This document shows positions 9,680 to 18,772 of a DNA stretch of 20,935 bases, piece by piece. Below the pieces are notes generated by a model that worked only from the letters and a program-made list of their open reading frames with translations, did no database searches and was not told the DNA's origin. The stretch comes from Silene noctiflora (taxonomy: Eukaryota > Streptophyta > Magnoliopsida > Caryophyllales > Caryophyllaceae), in assembly GCA_009801015.1 (NCBI GenBank), contig VHZZ01017396.1, positions 8,800 through 29,734 on the forward strand. Reading direction: 5' to 3'. Position 1 is the stretch's first letter, and each line of letters starts with the position of its first letter. A program made the translations under genes and the position numbers.

Positions 9680-9901
9680 CCTAAACCGATTAGCTGAAAC
9701 ATTTTTACCCGTACCACATGGTTGCAGTAGTTAATAGCTCAAGCCACCGTAACAACAAATTATGCCAAGGGTTGGTTAGTAAATGAACCTCAAAAGGGTG
9801 GGATACTTAAAAGCACTTTTGTGCCACATTTCAAACACTATATTCTTTACTTAAGCTACGCAGTAAGCTACAATATTCTCCTTATATGGACAGGACACTC
9901 T

Positions 9902-9908
9902 TATAAAA
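9902..9908 (+). promoter_or_regulatory. Proximal TATA box of NTF2
   Basis: TATAAAA lies 66 bp before the NTF2 start codon, which would put the transcription start near 9935 and leave a leader of about 30 nt. The stretch between is A/G-rich, as usual for plant leaders. Which of the two TATA boxes is used cannot be told from sequence. Confidence 0.4.
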
Positions 9909-9967
9909 TCTGAGATGCACTTAATTACCAAGCAGCGAAGGAACCAAAGGAAGCTAAAGCAGAGAAA

Positions 9968-10904
9968 ATGGCGGAATATGAGGCGATAGGAAAGGCTTTT
10001 GTCGATCATTACTACCATCTTTTTGATACTGAACGTCCTACGCTTACTACTCTATATCAACCAACATCTTTGCTGTCTTTTGAAGGCCAACAGTTTGAAG
10101 GCGTAGATCTTATTTCTAGCAAGATCAATAGTTTGCCGTTTGATCAATGTCGTCATTTGATCAGCACCATTGATTCTCAACCTTCTGGAGTTACCGGTGG
10201 AATTATCGTCTTTGTTAGTGGTAGCTTGCAGCTTGGTGGTGAGGAACATCCTCTCAGATTTAGCCAGGTACTTTACTTACACTTGCTTATATGTTGCTAC
10301 TTGCTAGGATCATGGTTTCATTCACTTAATTGACGATGTCTCCTAATATCTAAGTGCTGCACAAAATAGTCGATATTGACTCATAATATTAGACATATAG
10401 GACCTACTCACAAACGACAGTCTAATACCTTGTGTCATTCTATGTGCCATCTCGACATTGCATGCTATCACGAATTGCGACTGTTACTGTGTGATTGAAA
10501 CTCTAAATAAACTTCGAGCATGAATGATTTAAAATCATGATGGTGCTGATAGAAGCCAATGTAGCTGATAAACGGAGTATGTCTGCAGATATGTTACTCG
10601 GATCCATTTATAAGTATCTGACCTGCGTTTTATGCCTGTATTGAACTCAACTAGTCAGCTAGTCATGTCTGTGTAAAAGTATCCATATGCGATGTTATTT
10701 AAAAATGCAACTAAGTCCTGATATTAAGTCAACTAATCAAGCTTATATTGGTTATTACTAAGTACTCCCTACCAATTATTCAGGCCTTGGCTTTAGAAAA
10801 GTACTGACAATTTTTTTTCCTGGGTGCAGATGTTTCATTTGATTCCAACCCCGCAAGGCAGTTTCTTCGTGCAAAATGACATATTCCGTCTCAATTATTG
10901 TTAA
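9968..10904 (+). CDS. NTF2: Nuclear transport factor 2 (NTF2), two exons
   Basis: The 124-residue product is a classical NTF2, the small homodimeric carrier that binds Ran-GDP and nuclear-pore FG repeats and returns Ran to the nucleus. Exon 1 is 9968-10267 (100 codons, ending ...RFSQ). The intron is 10268-10829 (562 nt, GTACTT donor, T-rich tract then GGTGCAG acceptor, phase 0). Exon 2 is 10830-10904 (MFHLIPTPQGSFFVQNDIFR to LNYC and stop). Family features in order: an N-terminal helix with AFVDHYYHLFD; TLYQPTSLLSFEGQQFEG; LPFDQCRHLISTIDSQPSG; GGIIVFVSGSLQLGGEEHPL; and the C-terminal NDIFRLNY. The length fits the family (about 122-127 residues). Apart from its intron, the frame is whole. The unspliced frame stops within the intron and is not the real end. 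The start ATG has an acceptable context (GAAAATGGCG). Confidence 0.95.
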
Positions 10905-11194
10905 TTTGCCAATGTCAAATGGGATTAATATCGATTTCAGATTGTAAAACATTTTTCACAACTTGAACTTCATTGTAATGTGGAATTTTGAATTGCAAGT
11001 AATGACTCAATTGTGACATGGCCTCATTACTTATAGTACAGTTTTAGCCAATGTTTATATGCATCTGCAGAAGTATGTATGGTATCAAAGCTGGACCGAC
11101 ATTGCATAACAGGCGCTTTTCAAAGGTTTAAAAGTTACCACGGCAATATTTTACAGGTGTACAGGTCTAGCCTTCCGTTTCATTTAATTAGACT
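10905..11194. other. 3' flank of NTF2
   Basis: This is AT-rich sequence with no supported gene. It should contain the NTF2 3' UTR and polyadenylation region; no single signal stands out. Confidence 0.5.
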
Positions 11195-11395
11195 CTAATG
11201 GTCAAGAGATCCATGAGCAGAGACGAGGGTTTGAAGCCGATTGTGTAGCCCTGAAAGCATTCCTTCCTTACCAGCGGTCTCATACACCCTGTCGAGTGCA
11301 TGTGTGCAAAGAAATTGTATCTCGACAAGGCCTGCGACCAGCAAGTAAGGGCGTTTGCCTTCATGTTCTGCCCCATTTGACTTTTCTCTCCTCAC
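11195..11395 (-). pseudogene. Coding-like minus-strand ORF of unknown origin, possibly a gene fragment
   Basis: The minus strand is open for 66 codons and ends in a stop at 11195-11197. The part from about 11370 down (AEHEGKRPYLLVAGLVEIQ, then FLCTHALDRVYETAG and HNRLQTLVSAHGSLDH) reads like the amphipathic helical end of a real protein, with balanced composition and higher GC than its AT-rich surroundings. I do not recognise the family. There is no clear upstream exon, and a possible splice acceptor (GGGCAG) precedes AACATGAAGG near 11360. It may be the last exon of an unseen gene, a captured gene fragment, or chance. The frame-shifted 62-codon ORF overlapping it looks like a shadow. Confidence 0.35.
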
Positions 11396-11765
11396 TTCGA
11401 CGAATCAAATGGGACTAACAGAGTGAACCGAAAGAAATATCCAATTATTTTTTTGTTAGTTTAAATTTAATATTTCTGAAAAAACCCATCATGTTAAACA
11501 CTGCACACCGTAGATTCGTAGAAGATTCGAAGTCTACACGTTCTTCCGATTCCCACCCAGCAAAATCATTGACTTTTTAATATTTGTAGAATTATATGGG
11601 CATTTTCCTGCAAGATTTAAATCATAATATTGATTATTATTATTATTATTTGATCCAAAACAAAATTTATAATTCAACATTGTAATTATCAGCACATGAT
11701 ACAAATAATCATTAATCTATAAATAAATTCTAACATGTTAAAGAATTCTGTCAATGCAATAAGCC
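11396..11765 (+). promoter_or_regulatory. 5' region of the first pectin methylesterase, with TATA box
   Basis: AT-rich upstream sequence contains a TTA trinucleotide run (about 11634-11650) and a clear TATAAATA at 11718-11725, 41 bp before the start codon. That predicts a very short leader of about 15-20 nt. No other gene lies here. Confidence 0.55.
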
Positions 11766-13547
11766 ATGGCAATATCTCACCAATCTCTTTTACATAATTC
11801 CCAAGATATCAAACAAAACATTTTCATCAAAATTCTATGCTTAATCATCCTTTCTGTGATTATTTTATTAGGCACCACAGATTTATCTGATACTCTTTCT
11901 CCAAATAATGATTTTCGCGGTTTCTACGACGCGAAATCTGGCCAATCCCTGGCCTCTAAGGCTGCCCAACTTAGAACCTTTCTTGAGCATTCCATAGATG
12001 ACATCAAAAATACCGTGACATTGGCGAGAAATGTCGAAAGTCGAATTCTTAGCCCGAAACATAATGCAACAATTGATATTTGCATTCACTTACTAGACAT
12101 GTCCGTGGATCGATTGTTAGCCTCAGTCGCGGCTCTTGGTGATGGAGAGTTGGGGTTAAGCTACTTCGACGTCCATACTTGGCTGAGTGGCGTTCTCACC
12201 AATCACGACACTTGTCTTGATGGGCTTGAGGTGGAAGCTCGACTCGAGTTGGAATCTAGGATCACTGACTTGATGGCTCAAGCCAATGAGTCCTTGTCCA
12301 TGCTTCTTACATTGCCAGCTACTAATAAGGTTGATAAGCAAGTTGATTTGCTTGACAAGTTGACTCCCAAGTTTCCTCATTGGGTGACAAGGGAGGATAG
12401 TAATCTCCTCGAGGCGTTGCCCAAGGAGGTTCTCCCTAATGTAGTTGTTTCACAAGATGGAAGCGGAGACTACGTGACCGTGGTTGAAGCCGTAGCATCC
12501 GCCCCTAATAGATCCGATAATAGATATGTCATTTATGTTAAGCAAGGAACCTATGTTGAGAATGTTCGGATTGAATCGACTAAGACGAATATTATGCTTG
12601 TTGGTGATGGAATGGGCTTAACCATTATTTCCGGTAGCTTAAATCATCAAGATGGTGTCCCAACCTTCGACACGGGCACTCTTAGTAAGTACCGTAAATT
12701 TACATCCTGTCTTTCAATTTAACCGAATTGGTATTTTCTCATGAGAGTAAGTATTTCGAGTTTAAAACTTACCGATTGTTGTTATTTGAATCATGTAGTT
12801 GTGGAAGGTGACGGATTCATCGGACAAGATCTATGGATAATGAACACGGCTGGGCCAGAGAAGCATCAAGCAGTTGCCCTACGCGTAAGCTCAGACAAAA
12901 CCGTCATAAACCGATGCCAAATTGATGCATTTCAAGACACACTTTACGTTCACAGAGACCGCCAATTCTACAGGGATTGTACAATCAAAGGTACTATAGA
13001 CTTCATTTTCGGCAATGCTGCCGTGGTGCTCCAAAATTGTACTATAGTCGCCCGTCGACCCCTGGATGGTCAGTCCAACATGATTACGGCCCAATCCAAA
13101 ACAAGTCCCCTTCAAAACACAGGAATTTTGATTCAAATGAGTCGAATAAGACCTAGTAAACATCTCAAACCCGTCCAACATTTGGTCAAAACGTACTTTG
13201 GTAGACCATGGAGGAACCACTCAACAACGGTTATAATGCAATCTAACATAGAGGATCATATTGACCCACTGGGTTGGGCCAAATGGAACGATGATACAGA
13301 CACGTCGTTGTTGTATTATGGTGAGTATAGTAATACTGGGCTGGGTGCCGGTACAGAGGATAGAGTTGACTGGTTAGGGTTCCATGTGATTACTGACCCA
13401 AATGTAGCTATGAACTTTACTGTTGATAGGCTGATCCAAGGTGGTTCTTGGCTTTGTTTAACGGGAGTTGATTACATTGAGGGCTTGGATACGATGCTTA
13501 TAACCAGTGGCGGAGCGACGAACAACCATCCTAAGAGTGAAATATAA
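11766..13547 (+). CDS. Pectin methylesterase with PMEI pro-domain, copy 1
   Basis: Predicted product: 555 residues from two exons, 11766-12684 and 12799-13547. The intron of 114 nt has donor CTTA^GTAAGT, acceptor TGTAG^TT and phase 1; the spliced join gives ...DTGTL-I-VEGDGFIG. It is a type-I pectinesterase, which removes methyl esters from homogalacturonan in the cell wall. Residues 18-36 are a membrane anchor or signal segment. About 66-182 is the PMEI-like domain, with only the second cysteine pair (C106, C150). The PME domain runs from about 224 (PNVVVSQDGSGDY) to 540. Catalytic residues are all present: Q330 (HQAVALR), Q352 and D353 (QDTLY), D374 (DFIFG), R442 and W444 (GRPW). Compared with copy 2, the region that should hold the first cysteine pair is missing and about 18 residues are added at the C-terminus. 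The linker reads TREDSNLLEAL rather than the usual RRLL/RKLL cleavage motif. The start (GCCATGGC) has a strong context and aligns with that of copy 2. Confidence 0.93.
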
Positions 13548-14233
13548 ATTAATTACCGAAAGTTTTTAATCTTTTCTCTGAATGAACTTAAAACCTACTA
13601 TATCTCTGTAAAACTTTCAATCCTAGTGTTAGGCTGTTAGCCTTTTAAATTCGAATACTGACTTCGTCACTGGTTATTATCTCCCATTGCAAATACTCCG
13701 CAAGTGTTTTCAGTAAATTGCTCTGTCTAATACTCGTAGCAAGCATTTACCACCTTCTTAGAATTTCTTTGGCCATTTTGAATTTCTTTTGTTTACAAGT
13801 GCTATATACTCCGTAGTTCACAGCTTGAAAATCCCATGACTGTCAATCTACCTCGAAAAAGTAGGACACGAATAAACAATTACATACGGTAGTTTTTTTA
13901 TTGTTAGTGTGATTGAACTTTCTTTCATATATACTATATAGATTTTTTCCGTAAGAGAACAACACATCTATAAAATATTGTAATTTTTATCACCTACATT
14001 GTGTGATCGTTTTCGATCACAATTTATGTACACTTAGCCGTTACAGGAACTCCACTGATAATCGTCATTCTTATCAGCAGGTAAGTTTTCCTGTGAGACC
14101 ATTATATGACATAATATATCTATTCAATATTCATTAATCAAAGAAGGGCATAACATAATACGATGAGACATTTTACAATATACAACGATCTTATTTAGAT
14201 ATGTGTTAGTTTTATGATCCCTGGCAAGAAGCT
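13548..14233 (+). promoter_or_regulatory. Spacer between the two pectin methylesterases
   Basis: This holds the 3' flank of copy 1 and the promoter of copy 2. ATACTCCGCA (13693-13702) and ATACTCCGTA (13806-13815) occur here. A TATA-like TATAAAAT lies at 13969-13976, about 260 bp before the copy 2 start codon; nothing better is closer. A hairpin, TGTGATCG (14002-14009), loop TTTT, CGATCACA (14014-14021), lies between. No sequence similarity to the 5' flank of copy 1 is apparent, so the duplication seems not to have kept a common promoter or the promoters have diverged. Confidence 0.5.
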
Positions 14234-16061
14234 ATGGCAACATCTCGGCAATCTCTTTTACATAATTCCAAAGATATCACAAAATCCAATTTCATCATCA
14301 GTACAGCCTTACTCATCATTTCTATGATTATTTTCCTTAGCACAACACTCTTAATAGCTACTAATCTCAATCTTAACATCATAAACTCTACTCCATCCAA
14401 TACTCTCTCCTTAATCAATGCCTGTCGGAATATTCAAGATGTAGAATCGTGCGTAGCCATGGTCTCCAAGGTTGCCTCAAGAAGAAACACCCAAGCACTG
14501 GATTTCGACCACCTAACCACCTTCTTAGAACACTCCATATTTGACATCAAAAACGCCATCACATTCGCAAAAAATGTCAAAAGTCCAAGTCTTAGCGCAA
14601 AAAACAATGCTACAATTGATATTTGCATACACTTATTAGACATGTCCATGGATCGATTGGTAGACTCAATCGCGGCCCTTAGTAATGGACTCGACTTGGG
14701 TTCGACCACCTACTCTGATGTGCTTACTTGGCTCAGTGGCGTTCTCACAAATCACGATACGTGTCTTGAGGGACTCAAGGAAGGACCTCGACTTGAGCTT
14801 GAATCGAGCATCAATGATTTGATGACTAGAGCTAGGGTGTCGCTAGCCGTACTTCACTCGTTGTCACCAAAAAAATTTCATAAGTCATTATTAACTCATG
14901 AATTTCAAGATTGGGTGAGTAAAATTGGTTTGAATAAGGACATTATAATCCCCGATGTAGTTGTTGCACAAGATGGAAGTGGAGATTACATGACCGTGGG
15001 TGAAGCCCTATATTTCGCCCCTAATAAATCCGACTATAGGTACGTTATTTATGTCAAGCAAGGAACATATGAAGAGAATGTTCGGGTAGAAAAGACGAAG
15101 ACTAATATTACGCTCGTTGGTGATGGAATGTACTGTACCATCATCACTAGTAGCTGGAATTATATAGATGGTGTCCCGACGTTCGACTCAGGCACCCTTA
15201 GTAAGTATCCTCCATTTTCATTGCCTTATTATATGTTAGGTACTTATTGAGATACGAATAATGATTCGTTCATCGGACAACATTCGACACAGGTACCCTT
15301 ACTGAAATATTTCATGCTTGAAGCTTATAGATTGCTCTTATTTGGCTCTTGTAGTTGTAGAAGGTGACGGATTCATCGGACAAGATTTATGGATAATGAA
15401 CACGGCTGGCCCAGAGAAGCATCAAGCAGTTGCGCTTCGTGTAAGCGCAGATAAAACCGTCATAAACCGATGCCAAATTGATGCATTTCAAGACACGCTT
15501 TACATTCACAGAGACCGCCAATTTTATAGGGAATGTACAATCAAAGGAACAGTCGACTTCATTTTTGGCAATGCAGCCGTGGTGCTCCAAAACTGTACAA
15601 TTGTAGCACGACGACCCATGGACGGTCAAGCCAACATGATTACAGCCCAGTCCAGATCAAGTCCTCTCCAAAACACCGGAATTTCAATTCAAATGAGTCG
15701 AATAAAACCTAGTAAACATCTTAGACCCGTCCAAGAATCGGTCAAAACATACTTTGGTAGACCGTGGAAAAACTACTCTACAACGGTAATAATGCAATCT
15801 TATATAGACGGTCATATTGCTCCGTTGGGATGGGCTAAATGGGACGACTATACGAACACAACGTCGTTGTATTATGGTGAGTATAATAATACCGGGCCGG
15901 GTTCGTGTACCGAGGAAAGAGTTGACTGGGCCGGGTTTCATGTGATTAACGACTCAAATGTGGCCATGAATTTTACTGTTGGTAGGCTTATCAAGGGTAG
16001 TTTTTGGCTCAATTCAACTGGAGTGGATTATATTGATGGGCTTGAAATTTATTCAGATTAA
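14234..16061 (+). CDS. Pectin methylesterase with PMEI pro-domain, copy 2
   Basis: Predicted product: 557 residues from exons 14234-15200 and 15355-16061. The intron of 154 nt has donor CTTA^GTAAGT, acceptor TGTAG^TT, phase 1, exactly as in copy 1. Residues 19-42 are a membrane anchor or signal segment. The PMEI domain (about 60-212) has both cysteine pairs, C64/C73 (C-x8-C, the usual spacing) and C131/C177. The PME domain starts about 240 (PDVVVAQDGSGDY). Catalytic residues are Q346, Q368, D369, D390, R458 and W460, all in standard motifs (HQAVALR, QDTLY, DFIFG, GRPW). The linker reads WVSKIGLNKDIIIP, with no RRLL/RKLL motif. Exon 2 is much closer to copy 1 than exon 1 is; the two genes are a tandem duplication 686 bp apart on the same strand. 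The intron also holds short remnants resembling its flanking exon ends. It looks functional; the release of the PMEI part is uncertain. Confidence 0.94.
15263..15301 (+). repeat. Exon-end remnants inside the copy 2 intron
   Basis: ATTCGACACAGGTACCCTTA (15282-15301) matches the last 20 bases of exon 1 (15181-15200) at 17 of 20 positions. GATTCGTTCATCGGACAA (15263-15280) resembles the exon 2 start region GATTCATCGGACAAG (15370-15384) apart from a 3-base insertion. They occur in reverse order relative to the exons, as expected for a partial tandem duplication of the exon 1-intron-exon 2 junction. They sit between the true donor and acceptor and are not predicted to be translated. Confidence 0.6.
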
Positions 16062-16430
16062 TTTTTTTAGTCAACATGCATAATGAGGTGTATTTGGGTT
16101 ATGGAGCATATATATTTGAGTTTGATAGCATGTAAGACCAAAGTCATTAACTTCACTTTGTTGTGGAGTTATAACTTTTAAAATCATTGATATATGTTTT
16201 AATTTCAGCATATTTGTATAATTATATACATATACTCCTGTATTATTAAATATAGGTTTGTAGATGTATTTGTGTGGAAATAAGTAGTGAATTTTAAGAT
16301 ATTCCAAAAAGTCATAACTACGCTTTTTTACCTTGTGAACCGCTCAAAATGCGAAAGCTTTGTGTGTGCCACGTAGAATTGGCACTCACCAATTAATAAT
16401 AATTACTTATTACTTATTTATACAAGTAAT
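16062..16430. other. 3' flank of pectin methylesterase copy 2
   Basis: This is AT-rich sequence with no supported gene. It should contain the 3' UTR. The open minus-strand frame here has no recognisable features. Confidence 0.5.
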
Positions 16431-16439
16431 TTGAATATA

Positions 16440-16548
16440 TTTTTTTTTTTGGTTCAAATGGGCGCAATATGTCGCGGGTGAGAATCGAACCTCCAACTTC
16501 ATGGTTGGGGTAAGAGAGCTCTTACCACTTGAGTTAGTTTTTGTTCTC
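16440..16548 (-). mobile_element. tRNA-derived SINE, minus strand
   Basis: Read on the minus strand, there is an A-box-like TAACTCAAGTGG (one change from consensus), a B box GGTTCGATTCT, a tail ending CATTTGAACC, and a run of A (plus-strand T run at 16440-16450). The tail resembles that of the SINE at 3451-3572 (ATGTGCGC...GAAACC-A against ATTGCGCCC...GAACC-A), so they may belong to one family. Only AATATA is duplicated at the flanks (16434-16439 and 16549-16554), so the ends are approximate and the copy looks older. Confidence 0.72.
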
Positions 16549-16636
16549 AATATAGGATGATATGTAATTAGACTAACAAATACCTTGAATCTCTAATAAA
16601 GATACTTCTATATCACGAATTACCAAATGTACATAC

Positions 16637-17068
16637 TGTAGACACCTCACTTTGCACCTCCTGCTAGCCACCTGTGATGATGATCAGACGACATGTTTAG
16701 TATGTGTCTTGTTTTTATAACATTTCGTTAGTCAGCTAATAAAACGTTACTCGAACACTTTGGTCAAATTCCGAGTCGTCATCTCAATCGTTTTAACAGT
16801 AATTAGAGTCAATTCCGGTATGTTTACCATATGATATGGACACGCAGGTAACAGGGTCCACAGTTTGGCGACTCCGCTGGGGATAATACACACTTAGACA
16901 TAGTCTTAGTGCTATCAGTGGTGAAATCTGAACATGGTTGGGATTTAAATTTGTATTTGACATTATCAATCATCATTCACGGTCTTCATGGTCCGTATTC
17001 TTTAGCCTTCCTAGGCTCTTAACCCAAACCAATTTGTCGAATTGACCGGTTTTGATGATACAAATTCT
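16637..17068 (+). mobile_element. Tat/Ogre/Retand-like gypsy fossil: LTR, primer binding site and leader
   Basis: TGTAGACACCTCAC at 16637 and ...GGGTCCACA at 16862 bound a possible LTR with TG...CA ends. Three bases later comes TGGCGACTCCGCTGGGGA (16866-16883), the primer binding site form used by Ogre/Tat-type plant gypsy elements. What follows is leader sequence without an open frame, up to the MITE at 17071. The LTR is only about 226 bp, far shorter than expected for this group, so the copy is broken and has lost sequence. The sequence at 17600-18772 may be its continuation. No coding domains are visible. Confidence 0.7.
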
Positions 17069-17084
17069 TACTCCCTCCTATTCT

Positions 17085-17282
17085 CACTACAAGAAAACAG
17101 TAGTCGGGCGACTGAAAACAGTCGCCAATATAAATTTGGCGACTGAAATTAGTCACCCGAGGTTAGTCGCAGACGTTAGTCGCCAAATGGAACTCGGGCG
17201 ACTGAAGTCAGTCGCCAAATTTGGCAACTAAAAATGTAATCGCCAATACTGTCAATTTGGCGACAGCTACGTCTGCGACATT
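17085..17282 (+). mobile_element. One-ended CACTA transposon terminus with subterminal repeats
   Basis: CACTACAAGAAAACAG at 17085 is the terminal sequence of plant CACTA (En/Spm) elements. It begins immediately after the 14-bp Stowaway terminal repeat. The next 190 bp hold at least three GGCGACT and three AGTCGCC copies plus variants, some forming hairpins such as GGCGACTG-AAAA-CAGTCGCC. In CACTA elements such subterminal motifs bind the transposase. The matching right end (a reverse-complement CTTGTAGTG) is absent, so this is a truncated or solo end and could not move by itself. Confidence 0.75.
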
Positions 17283-17303
17283 GGTACAAAATTTAAGGGT
17301 TTG

Positions 17304-17516
17304 ATTAAAATAAGCATAAAGTATTGTTGTGGAATGAGGTGATTGGAGAGAGGGAAGATATTGTAGGGGTATTGTTGTGGGTGAGGTGATTAAAAGAAAT
17401 ATAAAGTATGAGTATTGTGGGGGTATTGTTGTGGGTGAGGTGATTAAAAGAAACATAAAGTATGAGTATTGTGGGGGTATTGTTGTGGGGTGGGGTGATT
17501 AAAATAAGTATAAAAC
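17304..17516 (+). repeat. 54-bp tandem repeat array in the MITE
   Basis: GTATTGTTGTGG starts units at 17369, 17423 and 17477, exactly 54 bp apart, with a degenerate earlier unit at 17321. Each unit runs on through GGTGATTAAAA and TATAAAG-type sequence. The third unit is partial. Downstream, AGGAAATAAGGAAGGT occurs twice (17528-17543 and 17562-17577). The minus-strand open frames over this region are by-products of the repeat. Confidence 0.85.
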
Positions 17517-17598
17517 TTTACCAAAAGAGGAAATAAGGAAGGTATTGTGAATAGACTATAAAGGAAATAAGGAAGGTTATTTAGAATAGGAGGGAGTA

Positions 17599-18772
17599 TT
17601 TGTTTCAAAGTAGATGGATAGCAGTTGATGTCAACCACATCGTGATGCATATTCATGTTTGTATCAAGAGCTTTCATTTCTCAAGCGAATGAACTAGGAA
17701 CCGATCTTACTCTTTTTTTGGAAAGAACCTCTCCACAGACTGGAGTTTGATTGTTTGGTGTGGAAACCGCCCTTCAAATAAACCAAATTCCGTTACAAGC
17801 ACTCAACATACCGTTATAATGCTTATTTTTGTGTGTAATTGTCATGTGTATTCTTGACTCGATCACATACATGTCTAAATATCACCTTTTTAAAACAAAA
17901 TAATGTCCATTTTTTGTAAATTAAATTCCTAATTTTCTTATTTTTTTTACCTTTTCAAAATTACATCCTCAATCTGAACCTGGTGCACCAAACTTGCTCT
18001 CAGGCAAATCACCCTGAACAAGTGGTAACAACCCACTTCTAAGACTCGGACATAACCCACACATCTATGGCAAAAGGGCGAGTAATATTTTACAAGAACA
18101 TCGTCCACGCACATCCCTGGACAAAGGGCTGAAATAGATAGTATTACAAGTCTTGACAAGTATAGAAAATGCTCAAAGACACCATGACGCATAAGTACAA
18201 CATTTGACGGCTTGGTCGAAGAACGCAAATTTAAAACTCCCTACAACATCGTCATACTCACACTAATCAACCAAAGAATCAAGCAAAAATGCCCATATGC
18301 AATGACATGAGCCAAACAACATAAAAATGAAGCATGGGATGAACAAGATCAAGCATAAGAATGAGTACCACATGAAGCATATGATATTGTTGAAGTATAT
18401 GCCAAGTTCGGACGTCCCAATGCAAGTTCGTCCCTAGGGACATGTGATTGGGATGGAAAAGGGTAAAGAGGGCTCGGTTATGGCAGCCTTCCTGATTCGG
18501 TCAAGGCCATCTCGACTGGATCGGGCATTATCGGGGCCCGAGTTCATTTCATTCCGGCCAATACGAGGTCTAAGCATAGAATTTGGCATGAATTTATTCC
18601 AACACTCGCGCAATGCAACATAGTTAATGTATCTAATTTACACACATGAGTCCCCGTTAGGACCTATTTGTTGATCATGACATGCCTACTTTAATCGTGC
18701 TTCTAAGTGTGCCATTTCGGGATTAATGCCATTTCCTTAACCTAAGATCAATCAAAGTTCAAAGTCTAGAAG
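17599..18772. other. Gene-free stretch, perhaps more of the Tat/Retand-like fossil
   Basis: No host gene can be supported. Composition changes from AT-rich to mixed, with a GC-rich patch near 18460-18560. Since it lies between the Tat/Retand-like leader (interrupted by the MITE) and the copia LTR inserted at 18773, it may be the continuation of that leader; no domain confirms this. AGAAG at 18768-18772 would be the left target duplication of the copia element. Confidence 0.4.

Larger units (their letters stand above)
17071..17596. mobile_element. Stowaway-like MITE carrying a CACTA end and a tandem repeat
   Basis: The ends are a perfect 14-bp terminal inverted repeat, CTCCCTCCTATTCT (17071-17084) and AGAATAGGAGGGAG (17583-17596). 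Both are flanked by TA (17069-17070 and 17597-17598), the target duplication of Stowaway/mariner-type elements, and CTCCCTCC is the usual Stowaway end. At 526 bp it is longer than most Stowaways because the interior holds a CACTA terminus and a 54-bp repeat array. It encodes nothing. It lies between the Tat/Retand-like leader and sequence that may be its continuation. Confidence 0.75.

Noticed and set aside
17208-17677. Minus-strand ORFs with a repeated LLITSPTTIP phrase
   Set aside because: They are the translation of the 54-bp tandem repeat in the MITE.
17947-18228. Minus-strand ORF of 93 codons
   Set aside because: No motif or homology that I can recognise, and it lies in likely transposon leader sequence.
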